Source: Alcaligenaceae bacterium (lineage in GTDB: Bacteria > Pseudomonadota > Gammaproteobacteria > Burkholderiales > Burkholderiaceae_B). From it: a stretch of 64,000 nucleotides of DNA. Below are positions 43,870 through 51,817 of the stretch, piece after piece; within the stretch, counting starts at the first letter, position 1; the number at the start of each line of letters is the position of its first letter. The translations under genes and the position numbers were made by a program. The notes beneath the pieces were generated by a model, which worked only from the letters and a program-made list of their open reading frames with translations, searched no databases and was not told the origin of the DNA. The stretch covers positions 372,001-436,000 of the forward strand of contig JACCES010000001.1 in the NCBI GenBank assembly GCA_013416455.1, read 5' to 3'.

Positions 43870-46464
43870 TCAGGATGCCGGCGCCGCCCCCGGCGCCGAC
43901 TCGCCGTCCCGCGCCACGAGGGCGCCGATATGGGCCAGGGATGCTTCCACCTGGTCCACCAGGATCAGGCACAGATCGCCAGGGCTCAGGCGGGCGAGCG
44001 CCGTGTCGATCGCCCGGAACTCCCCTTGCACCTCCTGTACCTGCGTAGTGCGCCCGGCATTGCGCAGGCCTTCGCGCAGCAGCGCGATCACCTCTCCATC
44101 GGCCCGTCCGCGCTGGCACATGTCCTGATACAGGATGACGTCGTCGAACACCTCGCCGAGTATCTCGGTCTGGCGGCGGATATCCTCGTCGCGCCGGTCC
44201 CCCGCGGCGCTGATGACCACCGAACGGCGCTTCGCCGGCATGGCCGACAGGGTCTGCGCCAACGCCTGGACGGCGTCGGGATTGTGGCCGTAGTCGGCGA
44301 CCAGCGTTGCGCCGCGATAGCGCAACCTGTTGAAGCGGCCAGGCACCATCTCGGCATTGCCCGAGAACGACGCCAGCCCGAGCCGCATTGCCCCGGGCGA
44401 CAGGCCCAGCGCCCAGACGGCGGCCATTGCCGCCATCGTGTTCTCCACCTGGAAGCCGATGCTCCCCCCGCCCGTGAGCGGAATTTCCGCAAGAGGAAAG
44501 CGCAGTACCGCATCGCCCTCCGCCAGCACGATGTCCTGTCCGTCGATGCAGACCACCCGCTGGCCCTGCGCGCGATGCAGTGAGAGCCGGGGATTGGCCC
44601 GGTCCGCCGCGAAGAAGATCACCGCACCTGGACTGCCGGGCGCCATGGCGGCCACGATGGGGTCCGCCGCGTTCAGCACGGCGGTGCCGGCGGGCGCCAC
44701 GTTCTCGACGATCACGCGCTTGACGGCGGCCAGGTCCTCCAGAGTATTGATGTAGTTCAGGCCCAGGTGGTCGCCGGTGCCGATGTTGGTGACCACCGCC
44801 ACATCGCAGCGGTCGAAGCCCAGGCCCTCGCGCAGGACGCCGCCCCTGGCCGTCTCGAATACCGCCGCTTCCACTTCCGGATGCATGAGCACATTCCTCG
44901 CACTGCGGGGGCCGCTGCAGTCCCCGGTGTCGATGCGCTCATCGCCGATGTAGATGCCATCGGTGTTGGTCATGCCCACGCACCGCCCGTCGACGGACAT
45001 CAGATGCGCAATCAGACGCACAGTGGTCGTCTTGCCGTTGGTGCCGGCCACCGCCACGATGGGAATGCGGCCATCTTCGCCTTCGGCAAACATACTGGCG
45101 ACGATGGCCTCGCCGACGTCGCGCCCCTGCCCGAACGAGGGCGCCAGGTGCATGCGCAGACCTGGCGCGGCGTTGACTTCCAGGATGCAGCCGGCCTGTC
45201 TGTCCAGCGGTTCGTATACATTGTCGCCGACCATGTCCAGGCCGCAGACATCCAGGCCCACCATGCGCGCCGCCGCGACGGCGCCAGCCGCGAGATCGGG
45301 ATGCACCTCGTCGGTGACGTCGGTCGCGGTGCCGCCGGTGCTCAGGTTGGCGTTGTTGCGCAGGATCACGCAGGCACCGTTCTGGGGTATGGAATCGGGT
45401 TCATAGCCCTGTCCCGCCAGGGTGGCCAGAGCGATGTCATCCAGGCTGATGCGGGTCAGGAAAGTGCCATGGCCGTCGCCGCGCAGCGGGTCGGCATTGA
45501 CGGCCGCGACCAGTTGCCTGATGGTGCGCAGGCCATCGCCCACCACTTGCGGCGGGTCGCGGCGGGCCGCCGCCACCAGCTTGTCGCCCACCACGAGCAA
45601 GCGGAAGTCATGGCCCGGGAAGTAGCGCTCGACAATGACTTCCGGGCCATGCTCGCGCGCGCCGTTGTAGGCGGCCACCACCTGCTCGCGGCCCTGGACA
45701 TTGACCGTCACGCCCCGACCCTGGCTGCCGTCGCGCGGCTTGAGCACGACAGGCCCGCCAATGGCGCGGGCGGCCTCCCAGGCCTCTTTTTCGCTCGCCA
45801 CGCTGCGCCCCTCGGGCACAGGCATGCCCACCGCGGCCAGCAGCGTCTTGGTCAGCACTTTGTCTTGCGCAATGGCCTCGCCGATGGCGCTGCCGCGGTC
45901 GGTCTCCGCCGCCTGGATGCGCCGCTGGCGATGGCCCCAGCCGAACTGCACCAGGCTGCCGCTCGTGAGGCGGTGGTAGGGAATGCCCCGGCGCACGGCG
46001 GCCTGGACGATGGCGCTCGTGCTTGGCCCCAGGCGTTCATCCTCGTACAGCGCGCACAGCCGCGCCAGCGCGTCCTCCAGATCGAAGGGGCCCTCCCGCC
46101 AGGCCGCCGCGCAAAGCTGTTCGGCCAGCGTGAAAGCCAGCAGGCCCACCGCCTCTTCCGCATACTCGACGATCACCTGGTAGACGCCGGGCTCAGTCGT
46201 CCGCACCGTACGCTGGAAAGACAGTACACAGCCGGCGCGTGTCTGGAAGGTATACGCCGCGGCGGCCAGCATGTGCGCCATGGTGCGCGGCGCTTCCTGT
46301 CCGGGAGGATGGCGGATGTCTATATCGGGGAAACGCGCGCGCATGCGGGTTTCATGGTCGTCGAGGCCGTGCTCGGCCTCGTCGCAGGCCACGATGGCCT
46401 CGATGACCCGCTGGCGGCACCACAGATTGGGACCTCTCAGGACCCGGACGCGAGACACTTTCAT
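43870..46464 (-). CDS. cphA: Cyanophycin synthetase (full-length)
   Basis: CphA builds the storage polymer cyanophycin (poly-aspartate with arginine side chains) from Asp, Arg and ATP. The 864-residue protein has an N-terminal domain (VLRGPNLWCRQRVIEAIV by RGPNLW), an ATP-grasp domain (GMPVPEG, VVLKPRDGSQGRGVTVNV by KPRDGSQGRGV, LEVNAAPGLRMHLAPS), and a complete Mur-ligase module with P-loop AGTNGKTTTVR (about 470-480) and the C-terminal lobe VADYGHNPDAVQAL. Both ATP sites are intact. It is second in a two-gene unit after cphA' and ends 9 bases from gdhA. Confidence 0.95.
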   Translation of the reverse strand: MKVSRVRVLRGPNLWCRQRVIEAIVACDEAEHGLDDHETRMRARFPDIDIRHPPGQEAPRTMAHMLAAAAYTFQTRAGCVLSFQRTVRTTEPGVYQVIVEYAEEAVGLLAFTLAEQLCAAAWREGPFDLEDALARLCALYEDERLGPSTSAIVQAAVRRGIPYHRLTSGSLVQFGWGHRQRRIQAAETDRGSAIGEAIAQDKVLTKTLLAAVGMPVPEGRSVASEKEAWEAARAIGGPVVLKPRDGSQGRGVTVNVQGREQVVAAYNGAREHGPEVIVERYFPGHDFRLLVVGDKLVAAARRDPPQVVGDGLRTIRQLVAAVNADPLRGDGHGTFLTRISLDDIALATLAGQGYEPDSIPQNGACVILRNNANLSTGGTATDVTDEVHPDLAAGAVAAARMVGLDVCGLDMVGDNVYEPLDRQAGCILEVNAAPGLRMHLAPSFGQGRDVGEAIVASMFAEGEDGRIPIVAVAGTNGKTTTVRLIAHLMSVDGRCVGMTNTDGIYIGDERIDTGDCSGPRSARNVLMHPEVEAAVFETARGGVLREGLGFDRCDVAVVTNIGTGDHLGLNYINTLEDLAAVKRVIVENVAPAGTAVLNAADPIVAAMAPGSPGAVIFFAADRANPRLSLHRAQGQRVVCIDGQDIVLAEGDAVLRFPLAEIPLTGGGSIGFQVENTMAAMAAVWALGLSPGAMRLGLASFSGNAEMVPGRFNRLRYRGATLVADYGHNPDAVQALAQTLSAMPAKRRSVVISAAGDRRDEDIRRQTEILGEVFDDVILYQDMCQRGRADGEVIALLREGLRNAGRTTQVQEVQGEFRAIDTALARLSPGDLCLILVDQVEASLAHIGALVARDGESAPGAAPAS

Positions 46465-46534
46465 GATGCGGCAGATGATGGAAAGGAAATGGCGAAAGAA
46501 TGGCCGGATCCCGGGCCGGTACACGCCGAAAGGC

Positions 46535-46556
46535 GTCCCGCGCCGGCGGGCGGGAC
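46535..46556 (-). terminator. Hairpin between the two cyanophycin synthetase genes
   Basis: A 7-base inverted repeat GTCCCGC / GCGGGAC with an 8-base GC loop lies in the 112-base gap behind the short synthetase. It may weaken read-through into the full-length gene or protect the upstream message; no T run follows. Confidence 0.4.
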
Positions 46557-46576
46557 ATCGGGCCGCGTATCTCTAT

Positions 46577-48775
46577 CTATAAAGTCCACCGGGCGCCTTC
46601 GGGCATGGATTCATCCTCCGGCGCGCCGAAGGTTTCGACGCCCGCGCGCATCCGCTCGCAGGGGACGTCCAGCCCCCAGGCGGCGGCAACGGCCGCCAGC
46701 ACGTTCTGCAGATGAAACACATGCAGCCCGCCGTTGGCCAGCGGAATGGCGGCGACCCTCGCCAGCCTCGTCTCTTGCATGCCCTGCGCCAGGAACACCT
46801 CGCCGTCGCGCACGAACACGGCGCGGCCCTGCGCCGACCGGTGCCGTGCCAGCACGGTGCTGTCGGCATGCAGACCGAAGAAGATGACCTGCCCATCGCA
46901 CAGCGGCGCCAGCTCCACGCACGCCGGATCATCCGCATTGAGCACCGCCACACCCTCGGATTGCACGACATCCACCTGCGTGCGCGCCAGCCGCGGCAGC
47001 TGCTCCGCATCCAGGATGTCGAAGTCCGGATAGGTGGCCAATGGATCGACGTTGGTGACGACGCCCACCCGGCATCGGTCATAGGCCAGGCCATCGCGCA
47101 GCATTGCGCTGAAGCCGGTTTCCACGACAGCCGCCTCCACGGCCGGATTCATCAGCAGGCGGCGGGCGGAATCCCAGTCTGCGCAATCGTGCCGGAGCAC
47201 CCTGCGCTGCGCGAGAAACATGCCATCGCTGCATGCCAGGCCGATATGCGCGCCGCCCAGCTGCAGAAGATGCGCCACCATGCGCGCCACCATCGTCTTG
47301 CCACGGCTGCCGCTGACGCCGACGATGGGTACGTAGCCGGTATCGCCGGCGGCGAACAGATGATCAACGATGGCTTCGCCCACTGGCCGCGGCTGCCCGG
47401 CCGAGGGCTTCAGATGCATGAGCAGGCCTGGACCCGCGTTGACTTCGACGATGGCCCCCTGCTGCTCGCCCAGCGGCCGGGAAATGTCCCTGGCCACGAG
47501 GTCCACCCCGGCGATGTCCAGACCGACGACACGCGCCGCCAGCACCACGGCCCGCGCCACGTCGGCATGCACATTGTCCGTGACGTCGATGGCAACGTTG
47601 CCGTTGCGCTGGATCAGCACCTCGCGCCCGGCGGCCGGCACGTCTTCGGGCGCCAGCTGCTGGCGTGCCAGCTCCATGCGCACGGCCGTATCGACCCGCA
47701 CCCGGTTCAGGGTGTGCGCTTCCTCGCTTCCCCGAAGGGGACTGGAATTCAGCTGCAGCTCGATCAACCCGGCGATGGTATGGACGCCATCGCCCGTCAC
47801 CATGGCGATATCGCCGCGCGCGGCGGCCACCATGCGCCCCCCGACGACCAGCAGACGGTGCTCGTCACCCTGGATGAACTGCTCGACGATGACACTGCTG
47901 CCTTCCTCGACGGCCACCCTGTAGGCCATCGCGACCTCGTCGCGCGTGCTGAGGTTGGTGAATACCCCGCGCCCGTGGTTGCCGTCGAGCGGCTTGATCA
48001 CGACGGGCAGGCCGATGTCCTGGGCCATCTCCCACGCTTCGTCCAGGGTATCCGCCACCCTTCCCCTGGGCACCGGCACGCCGCAGGCCTGCAGCAGGCC
48101 GCGCGTCAATTCCTTGTCGCGGGAGATGCCCTCGGCGATGGCGCTGGTGCGATCCGTCTCCGCCGTCCAAATGCGACGCTGCCGGGCACCGTATCCCAAT
48201 TGCACCAGATTGGCGTCACTCAGGCGGATCGCCGGGATCCGGCGGCGCTCGGCGGCATCCACGATGCAGGCGGTGCTGGGCCCCAGGTGCAGCGTTTCGG
48301 CCAGATCGCGCAGCCGGCACACGGCGGCCGCCACGTCGAAGGGCTGGTCTTCGATGGCCGCCATGACCAGATCGCGCCCCGCATGCAGCGCCGCCCGCGT
48401 GATGTCTTCGTGCCAGGGGCACCCGACTATCACTTTGTAGACACCGCGCATCGAGGTTTCGCGCGCGCGGCCGAAGCCGCCGGGCATGCCGGCCAGTGCC
48501 TGCAGTTCCAGGGCGACGTGTTCGAGGATGTGCGCGGGCCAGGTGCCCTGCCTCAGACGCTGCAGGAAGCCGCCGCGCTCGCCGATGCTGCAGCGATGCT
48601 CGATCAGCGACGGCAGCCACCGGATCAGCCTGTCGTTGAAGCCGGGCAGTATGTTCGAAGGGCAGTCTTCCAGCCCGCCGATGTCCGTCCAGGCTTCGAT
48701 GGCCGACTGATAAGTCCAGATGTTCGGCCCCCGCAGCAAGAACATGCGCGTGAAGACTATGGTTCGTTTATTCAT
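46577..48775 (-). CDS. cphA': Second cyanophycin synthetase, lacking the C-terminal Mur lobe
   Basis: A 732-residue relative of CphA. The N-terminal domain (FLLRGPNIWTYQSAIEAW by LRGPNIW) and ATP-grasp domain (VVIKPLDGNHGRGVFTNL by KPLDGNHGRGV, VEVNAGPGLLMHLKPS) look intact. The Mur central domain follows with the P-loop reading GVSGSRGKT in place of GTNGKTT (about residue 488), but the protein ends after ENVLAAV-like NVLAAVAAAWG and lacks the last ~130 residues that hold the DYGHNPDA lobe. Tandem cphA/cphA' pairs are known in Cupriavidus; shortened CphA2 enzymes are known in cyanobacteria. I chose the ATG at 48775; a GTG at 48793 is in frame. A 245-base AT-rich gap separates it from the divergent transporter. 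Confidence 0.9.
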   Translation of the reverse strand: MNKRTIVFTRMFLLRGPNIWTYQSAIEAWTDIGGLEDCPSNILPGFNDRLIRWLPSLIEHRCSIGERGGFLQRLRQGTWPAHILEHVALELQALAGMPGGFGRARETSMRGVYKVIVGCPWHEDITRAALHAGRDLVMAAIEDQPFDVAAAVCRLRDLAETLHLGPSTACIVDAAERRRIPAIRLSDANLVQLGYGARQRRIWTAETDRTSAIAEGISRDKELTRGLLQACGVPVPRGRVADTLDEAWEMAQDIGLPVVIKPLDGNHGRGVFTNLSTRDEVAMAYRVAVEEGSSVIVEQFIQGDEHRLLVVGGRMVAAARGDIAMVTGDGVHTIAGLIELQLNSSPLRGSEEAHTLNRVRVDTAVRMELARQQLAPEDVPAAGREVLIQRNGNVAIDVTDNVHADVARAVVLAARVVGLDIAGVDLVARDISRPLGEQQGAIVEVNAGPGLLMHLKPSAGQPRPVGEAIVDHLFAAGDTGYVPIVGVSGSRGKTMVARMVAHLLQLGGAHIGLACSDGMFLAQRRVLRHDCADWDSARRLLMNPAVEAAVVETGFSAMLRDGLAYDRCRVGVVTNVDPLATYPDFDILDAEQLPRLARTQVDVVQSEGVAVLNADDPACVELAPLCDGQVIFFGLHADSTVLARHRSAQGRAVFVRDGEVFLAQGMQETRLARVAAIPLANGGLHVFHLQNVLAAVAAAWGLDVPCERMRAGVETFGAPEDESMPEGARWTL

Positions 48776-49020
48776 CTTAGGGTCTGTTGACACCGGGATA
48801 ACGAAATCGGACAGCGGAATGATGCGTATTTAACGGCAATTTGCCGCGCTCGTGTTTTCCCGGGGGCGCGGAAGAAAAAATATAATTTTCCCGAAGCAAA
48901 AAAACGACATTCCCGGCGGGGATCCTGTTCACAATCCCACCCAGAGCAAGGACAATACGCCGGCTTGGCGGCCTTGCCGATTTGCCCCGCCGCCGTTTTC
49001 GACTCTTCGGCAACACATTC

Positions 49021-51801
49021 ATGACCTCCAGAAAAGATGGCATCGGCTCCGGCGCCCGCGCGCTGCCCGACCCTTGGCGCGATGCCATCCTGTCGCAGAT
49101 GCGGGCCGGCGAAACACCGCTGGCCTGGATGCCCGTCGACCTCGGCCCGGAGCTGGATTTCCAGGAAGGTCTGCTGCTGCTCACCGGCCAGCGTCTGCTC
49201 TCCTGCGCGCAAAGCGGGGCGGAGTGGCAATCGTGGCCTCTATCGCCCGGCATGGAGCTGCGGCTGAAGGACCACGCCGGCATCGGTACGCTGTCGCTGC
49301 ACAATGCCGCGCAGCGTGTGGCCGTCTGGCGTCACACGCTGCGCTCGGGGAACGCCGCGCAGACCCTGGCCGCCCGTTTCGAGCAGCTGCAGCGCGGGCC
49401 GGCGCTTTCTTCGTCCTCCGCCGAGGACAACGACTCCGAACTGTCTTCGGGAACCGCTCCCCAGCCCGAACCGCCGGGCACCTGGGCGCTGCTGCGCCTG
49501 TGGCGGTTCGCCAGGCCCTACCGCCTTCCGCTGCTGGCCGGGTTCGTATTGACGCTGGTGTCGACGGCCGCCTCGCTGGTCGCGCCTTATCTGACCATGC
49601 CGCTGATGGACCGGGTGCTGATTCCGTTCCAGAACGGCAACCCGCTGCGGTGGGACCTGGTGCATCTGTACCTGGGCGCCCTGCTGGCTTCGGCGCTGCT
49701 GGCCTGGTGCCTGGGCTGGGGCCGCACCTACGTGCTGGCGCGCGTCAGCGAACGCATAGGCGCCGACCTGCGGACGGCCACTTATGCACACCTGCAGCAG
49801 CTTCCCCTGCAGTATTACGGCGGCAAGCGCACCGGCGACCTGATGGCGCGCATCGGCACGGAATCAGACCGCATCTGCCTGTTCCTGTCACTGCACCTGC
49901 TGGATTTCGCCACCGACATGCTGGTGCTGCTCATGACGGCGGCCATTCTGTTCTCCATCAACCCCTGGCTGGCCCTGGTAACGCTGCTGCCCCTGCCGCT
50001 CATCATCTGGCTCATCCATCTCGTGCGGGACCGGCTGCGCCACGGGTTCGAAAAGGTCGACCGTGTCTGGGCGGAACTCACCAATGTGCTGGCCGACACC
50101 ATACCCGGCATCCGCGTGGTCAAGGCCTTCGCCCAGGAAGACCGCGAGATCCGGCGCTTCCGCGCCGCCAATGACCGCAACCTGGCCATCAACGACCGGG
50201 TCAACCGCATCTGGGCGCTGTTCTCTCCGTCGGTCACGCTGCTGACCGAGGCCGGCCTGCTGGTGGTCTGGGCCTTCGGCATCTGGCTGGTGGCGCACGA
50301 TCAGATCACCGTCGGTGTGCTGACCGCCTTCCTGACCTACATCAGCCGCTTCTACGTCCGCCTGGATTCCATGAGCCGCATCGTCTCGCACACGCAGAAG
50401 GCGGCGGTGGGCGCCAAACGCATCTTCGACATCCTGGACCACGTCTCCACGGTGCCGGAACCGCCCCGGCCCGTTCCCATCGAACAGGTGAAGGGCCGCA
50501 TCCAGCTGCGCAGGGTGGGCTTCCGCTATGGCAACCGCAAGGTGCTCCGCGACCTCGACCTGGACATTGCTCCCGGCGAACTGATCGGTCTGGTGGGTCA
50601 CAGCGGCTCGGGCAAGAGCACACTCATCAACCTGATCTGCCGTTTCTACGATGTATCACAGGGAGCGATCCTGCTGGACGGCGTCGACATCCGCCGCCAC
50701 GCGGTGGCGGACTACCGGCGCCATATCGGCCTGGTGCTGCAGGAACCCTTTCTGTTCTTCGGCACCATCGCGGAAAACATCGCCTACGGCCGGCCCGATG
50801 CCGGCCGCCGGGAAATCATTGCGGCGGCGCGCGCGGCCCATGCCCATGAGTTCATCCTGCGTCTGCCGCAGGCCTATGATTCGCTGGTGGGAGAACGCGG
50901 CCAGGCCTTGTCCGGGGGCGAGCGGCAACGCATTTCCATTGCGCGCGCGCTGCTGATCGATCCTCCCATCCTGATCCTCGACGAAGCCACGGCCTCGGTG
51001 GACACCGCCACGGAAAAGGAGATCCAGAAAGCGCTGGACAACCTGGTCAAGGGGCGCACCACGCTGTGCATCGCCCACAGGCTGAGCACGCTGCGCCAGG
51101 CCGACCGCCTGGTGGTGCTGGAGCATGGCGACATCGTGGAAACCGGCACTCACGAGCAATTGCTGGCGCGCCGGGGCGCCTATCATGCGCTTTACCTGGC
51201 GCAGGCGCAGGATGCCGGCGCCTGCTCCCCCGCATTTCCCATGACCGGCGCGCCTCAGCCTTCCCCACGGCCCGACGCGGAAGCCACGCCGGCATCGTCC
51301 CCGGCCGGATACGATCACCACGGCCCCCTGTCAGCGGCCGCCGGCCTGCCGCCGCTGGCGCGCGACGCCCATGGCCAACTGCTGCTGCACCCTCCGGGCT
51401 GGCCACCGCTGATCGTCGTGCCCGTACGGGCCTTCCCCCTGTCCGCCACGGAAGAAAATATTTCCCTGGTCGGACCGGACGGCGGCGAAGCCGGCTGGGT
51501 GGAACGACTGAGCGACCTTCCCCCGGCCAGCCAGACACTCATCCGGGAAGAACTGGCCGGCCGCGCCTGCACACCCGTCATCGAACGCATCATCCGGATA
51601 TCCAGCCGCGCCACGCCCAGCCATTGGCAGGTCGGGACGGACCGGGGCCCCACCCGCCTGACGCTGAAGGCGGAGGAAGACATCCGCCGCCTGCCCGATG
51701 GCGCCCTCCTGATCGCGGATGCCCACGGCCTGTCCTTCCTCATACCGCAGGTGTCACGGCTGGACAAGACCAGCCGCCGGCTGCTGGACCACTTCCTGTA
51801 G
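49021..51801 (+). CDS. ABC exporter fused to a DUF1854 domain, cyanophycin-associated
   Basis: A 926-residue protein in four parts: an N-terminal soluble region (about 1-145), a six-helix ABC exporter membrane domain (about 155-440, with coupling region ERIGADLRTATYAHLQQLP by SERIGADLR), a nucleotide-binding domain with Walker A GHSGSGKST, signature ALSGGERQRI and Walker B LILDEATASVD, and, after a Pro/Ser-rich linker, a DUF1854 domain (about 765-926; LPDGALLIADAHGLSFLIPQV by GALLIADAHG, DKTSRRLLDHFL end). From memory, such transporters and DUF1854 proteins occur beside cphA in Burkholderiales, usually as separate genes. What it moves is unknown. It is divergent from cphA'. Confidence 0.9.
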   Translation: MTSRKDGIGSGARALPDPWRDAILSQMRAGETPLAWMPVDLGPELDFQEGLLLLTGQRLLSCAQSGAEWQSWPLSPGMELRLKDHAGIGTLSLHNAAQRVAVWRHTLRSGNAAQTLAARFEQLQRGPALSSSSAEDNDSELSSGTAPQPEPPGTWALLRLWRFARPYRLPLLAGFVLTLVSTAASLVAPYLTMPLMDRVLIPFQNGNPLRWDLVHLYLGALLASALLAWCLGWGRTYVLARVSERIGADLRTATYAHLQQLPLQYYGGKRTGDLMARIGTESDRICLFLSLHLLDFATDMLVLLMTAAILFSINPWLALVTLLPLPLIIWLIHLVRDRLRHGFEKVDRVWAELTNVLADTIPGIRVVKAFAQEDREIRRFRAANDRNLAINDRVNRIWALFSPSVTLLTEAGLLVVWAFGIWLVAHDQITVGVLTAFLTYISRFYVRLDSMSRIVSHTQKAAVGAKRIFDILDHVSTVPEPPRPVPIEQVKGRIQLRRVGFRYGNRKVLRDLDLDIAPGELIGLVGHSGSGKSTLINLICRFYDVSQGAILLDGVDIRRHAVADYRRHIGLVLQEPFLFFGTIAENIAYGRPDAGRREIIAAARAAHAHEFILRLPQAYDSLVGERGQALSGGERQRISIARALLIDPPILILDEATASVDTATEKEIQKALDNLVKGRTTLCIAHRLSTLRQADRLVVLEHGDIVETGTHEQLLARRGAYHALYLAQAQDAGACSPAFPMTGAPQPSPRPDAEATPASSPAGYDHHGPLSAAAGLPPLARDAHGQLLLHPPGWPPLIVVPVRAFPLSATEENISLVGPDGGEAGWVERLSDLPPASQTLIREELAGRACTPVIERIIRISSRATPSHWQVGTDRGPTRLTLKAEEDIRRLPDGALLIADAHGLSFLIPQVSRLDKTSRRLLDHFL

Positions 51802-51817
51802 GGCTGTATGTCCCGGT

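Noticed and set aside
48881-48886. A perfect TATAAT in the gap between cphA' and the ABC transporter
   Set aside because: No fitting -35 box lies 16-18 bases upstream on either strand; the patch is AT-rich and may be a promoter, but I cannot place it.
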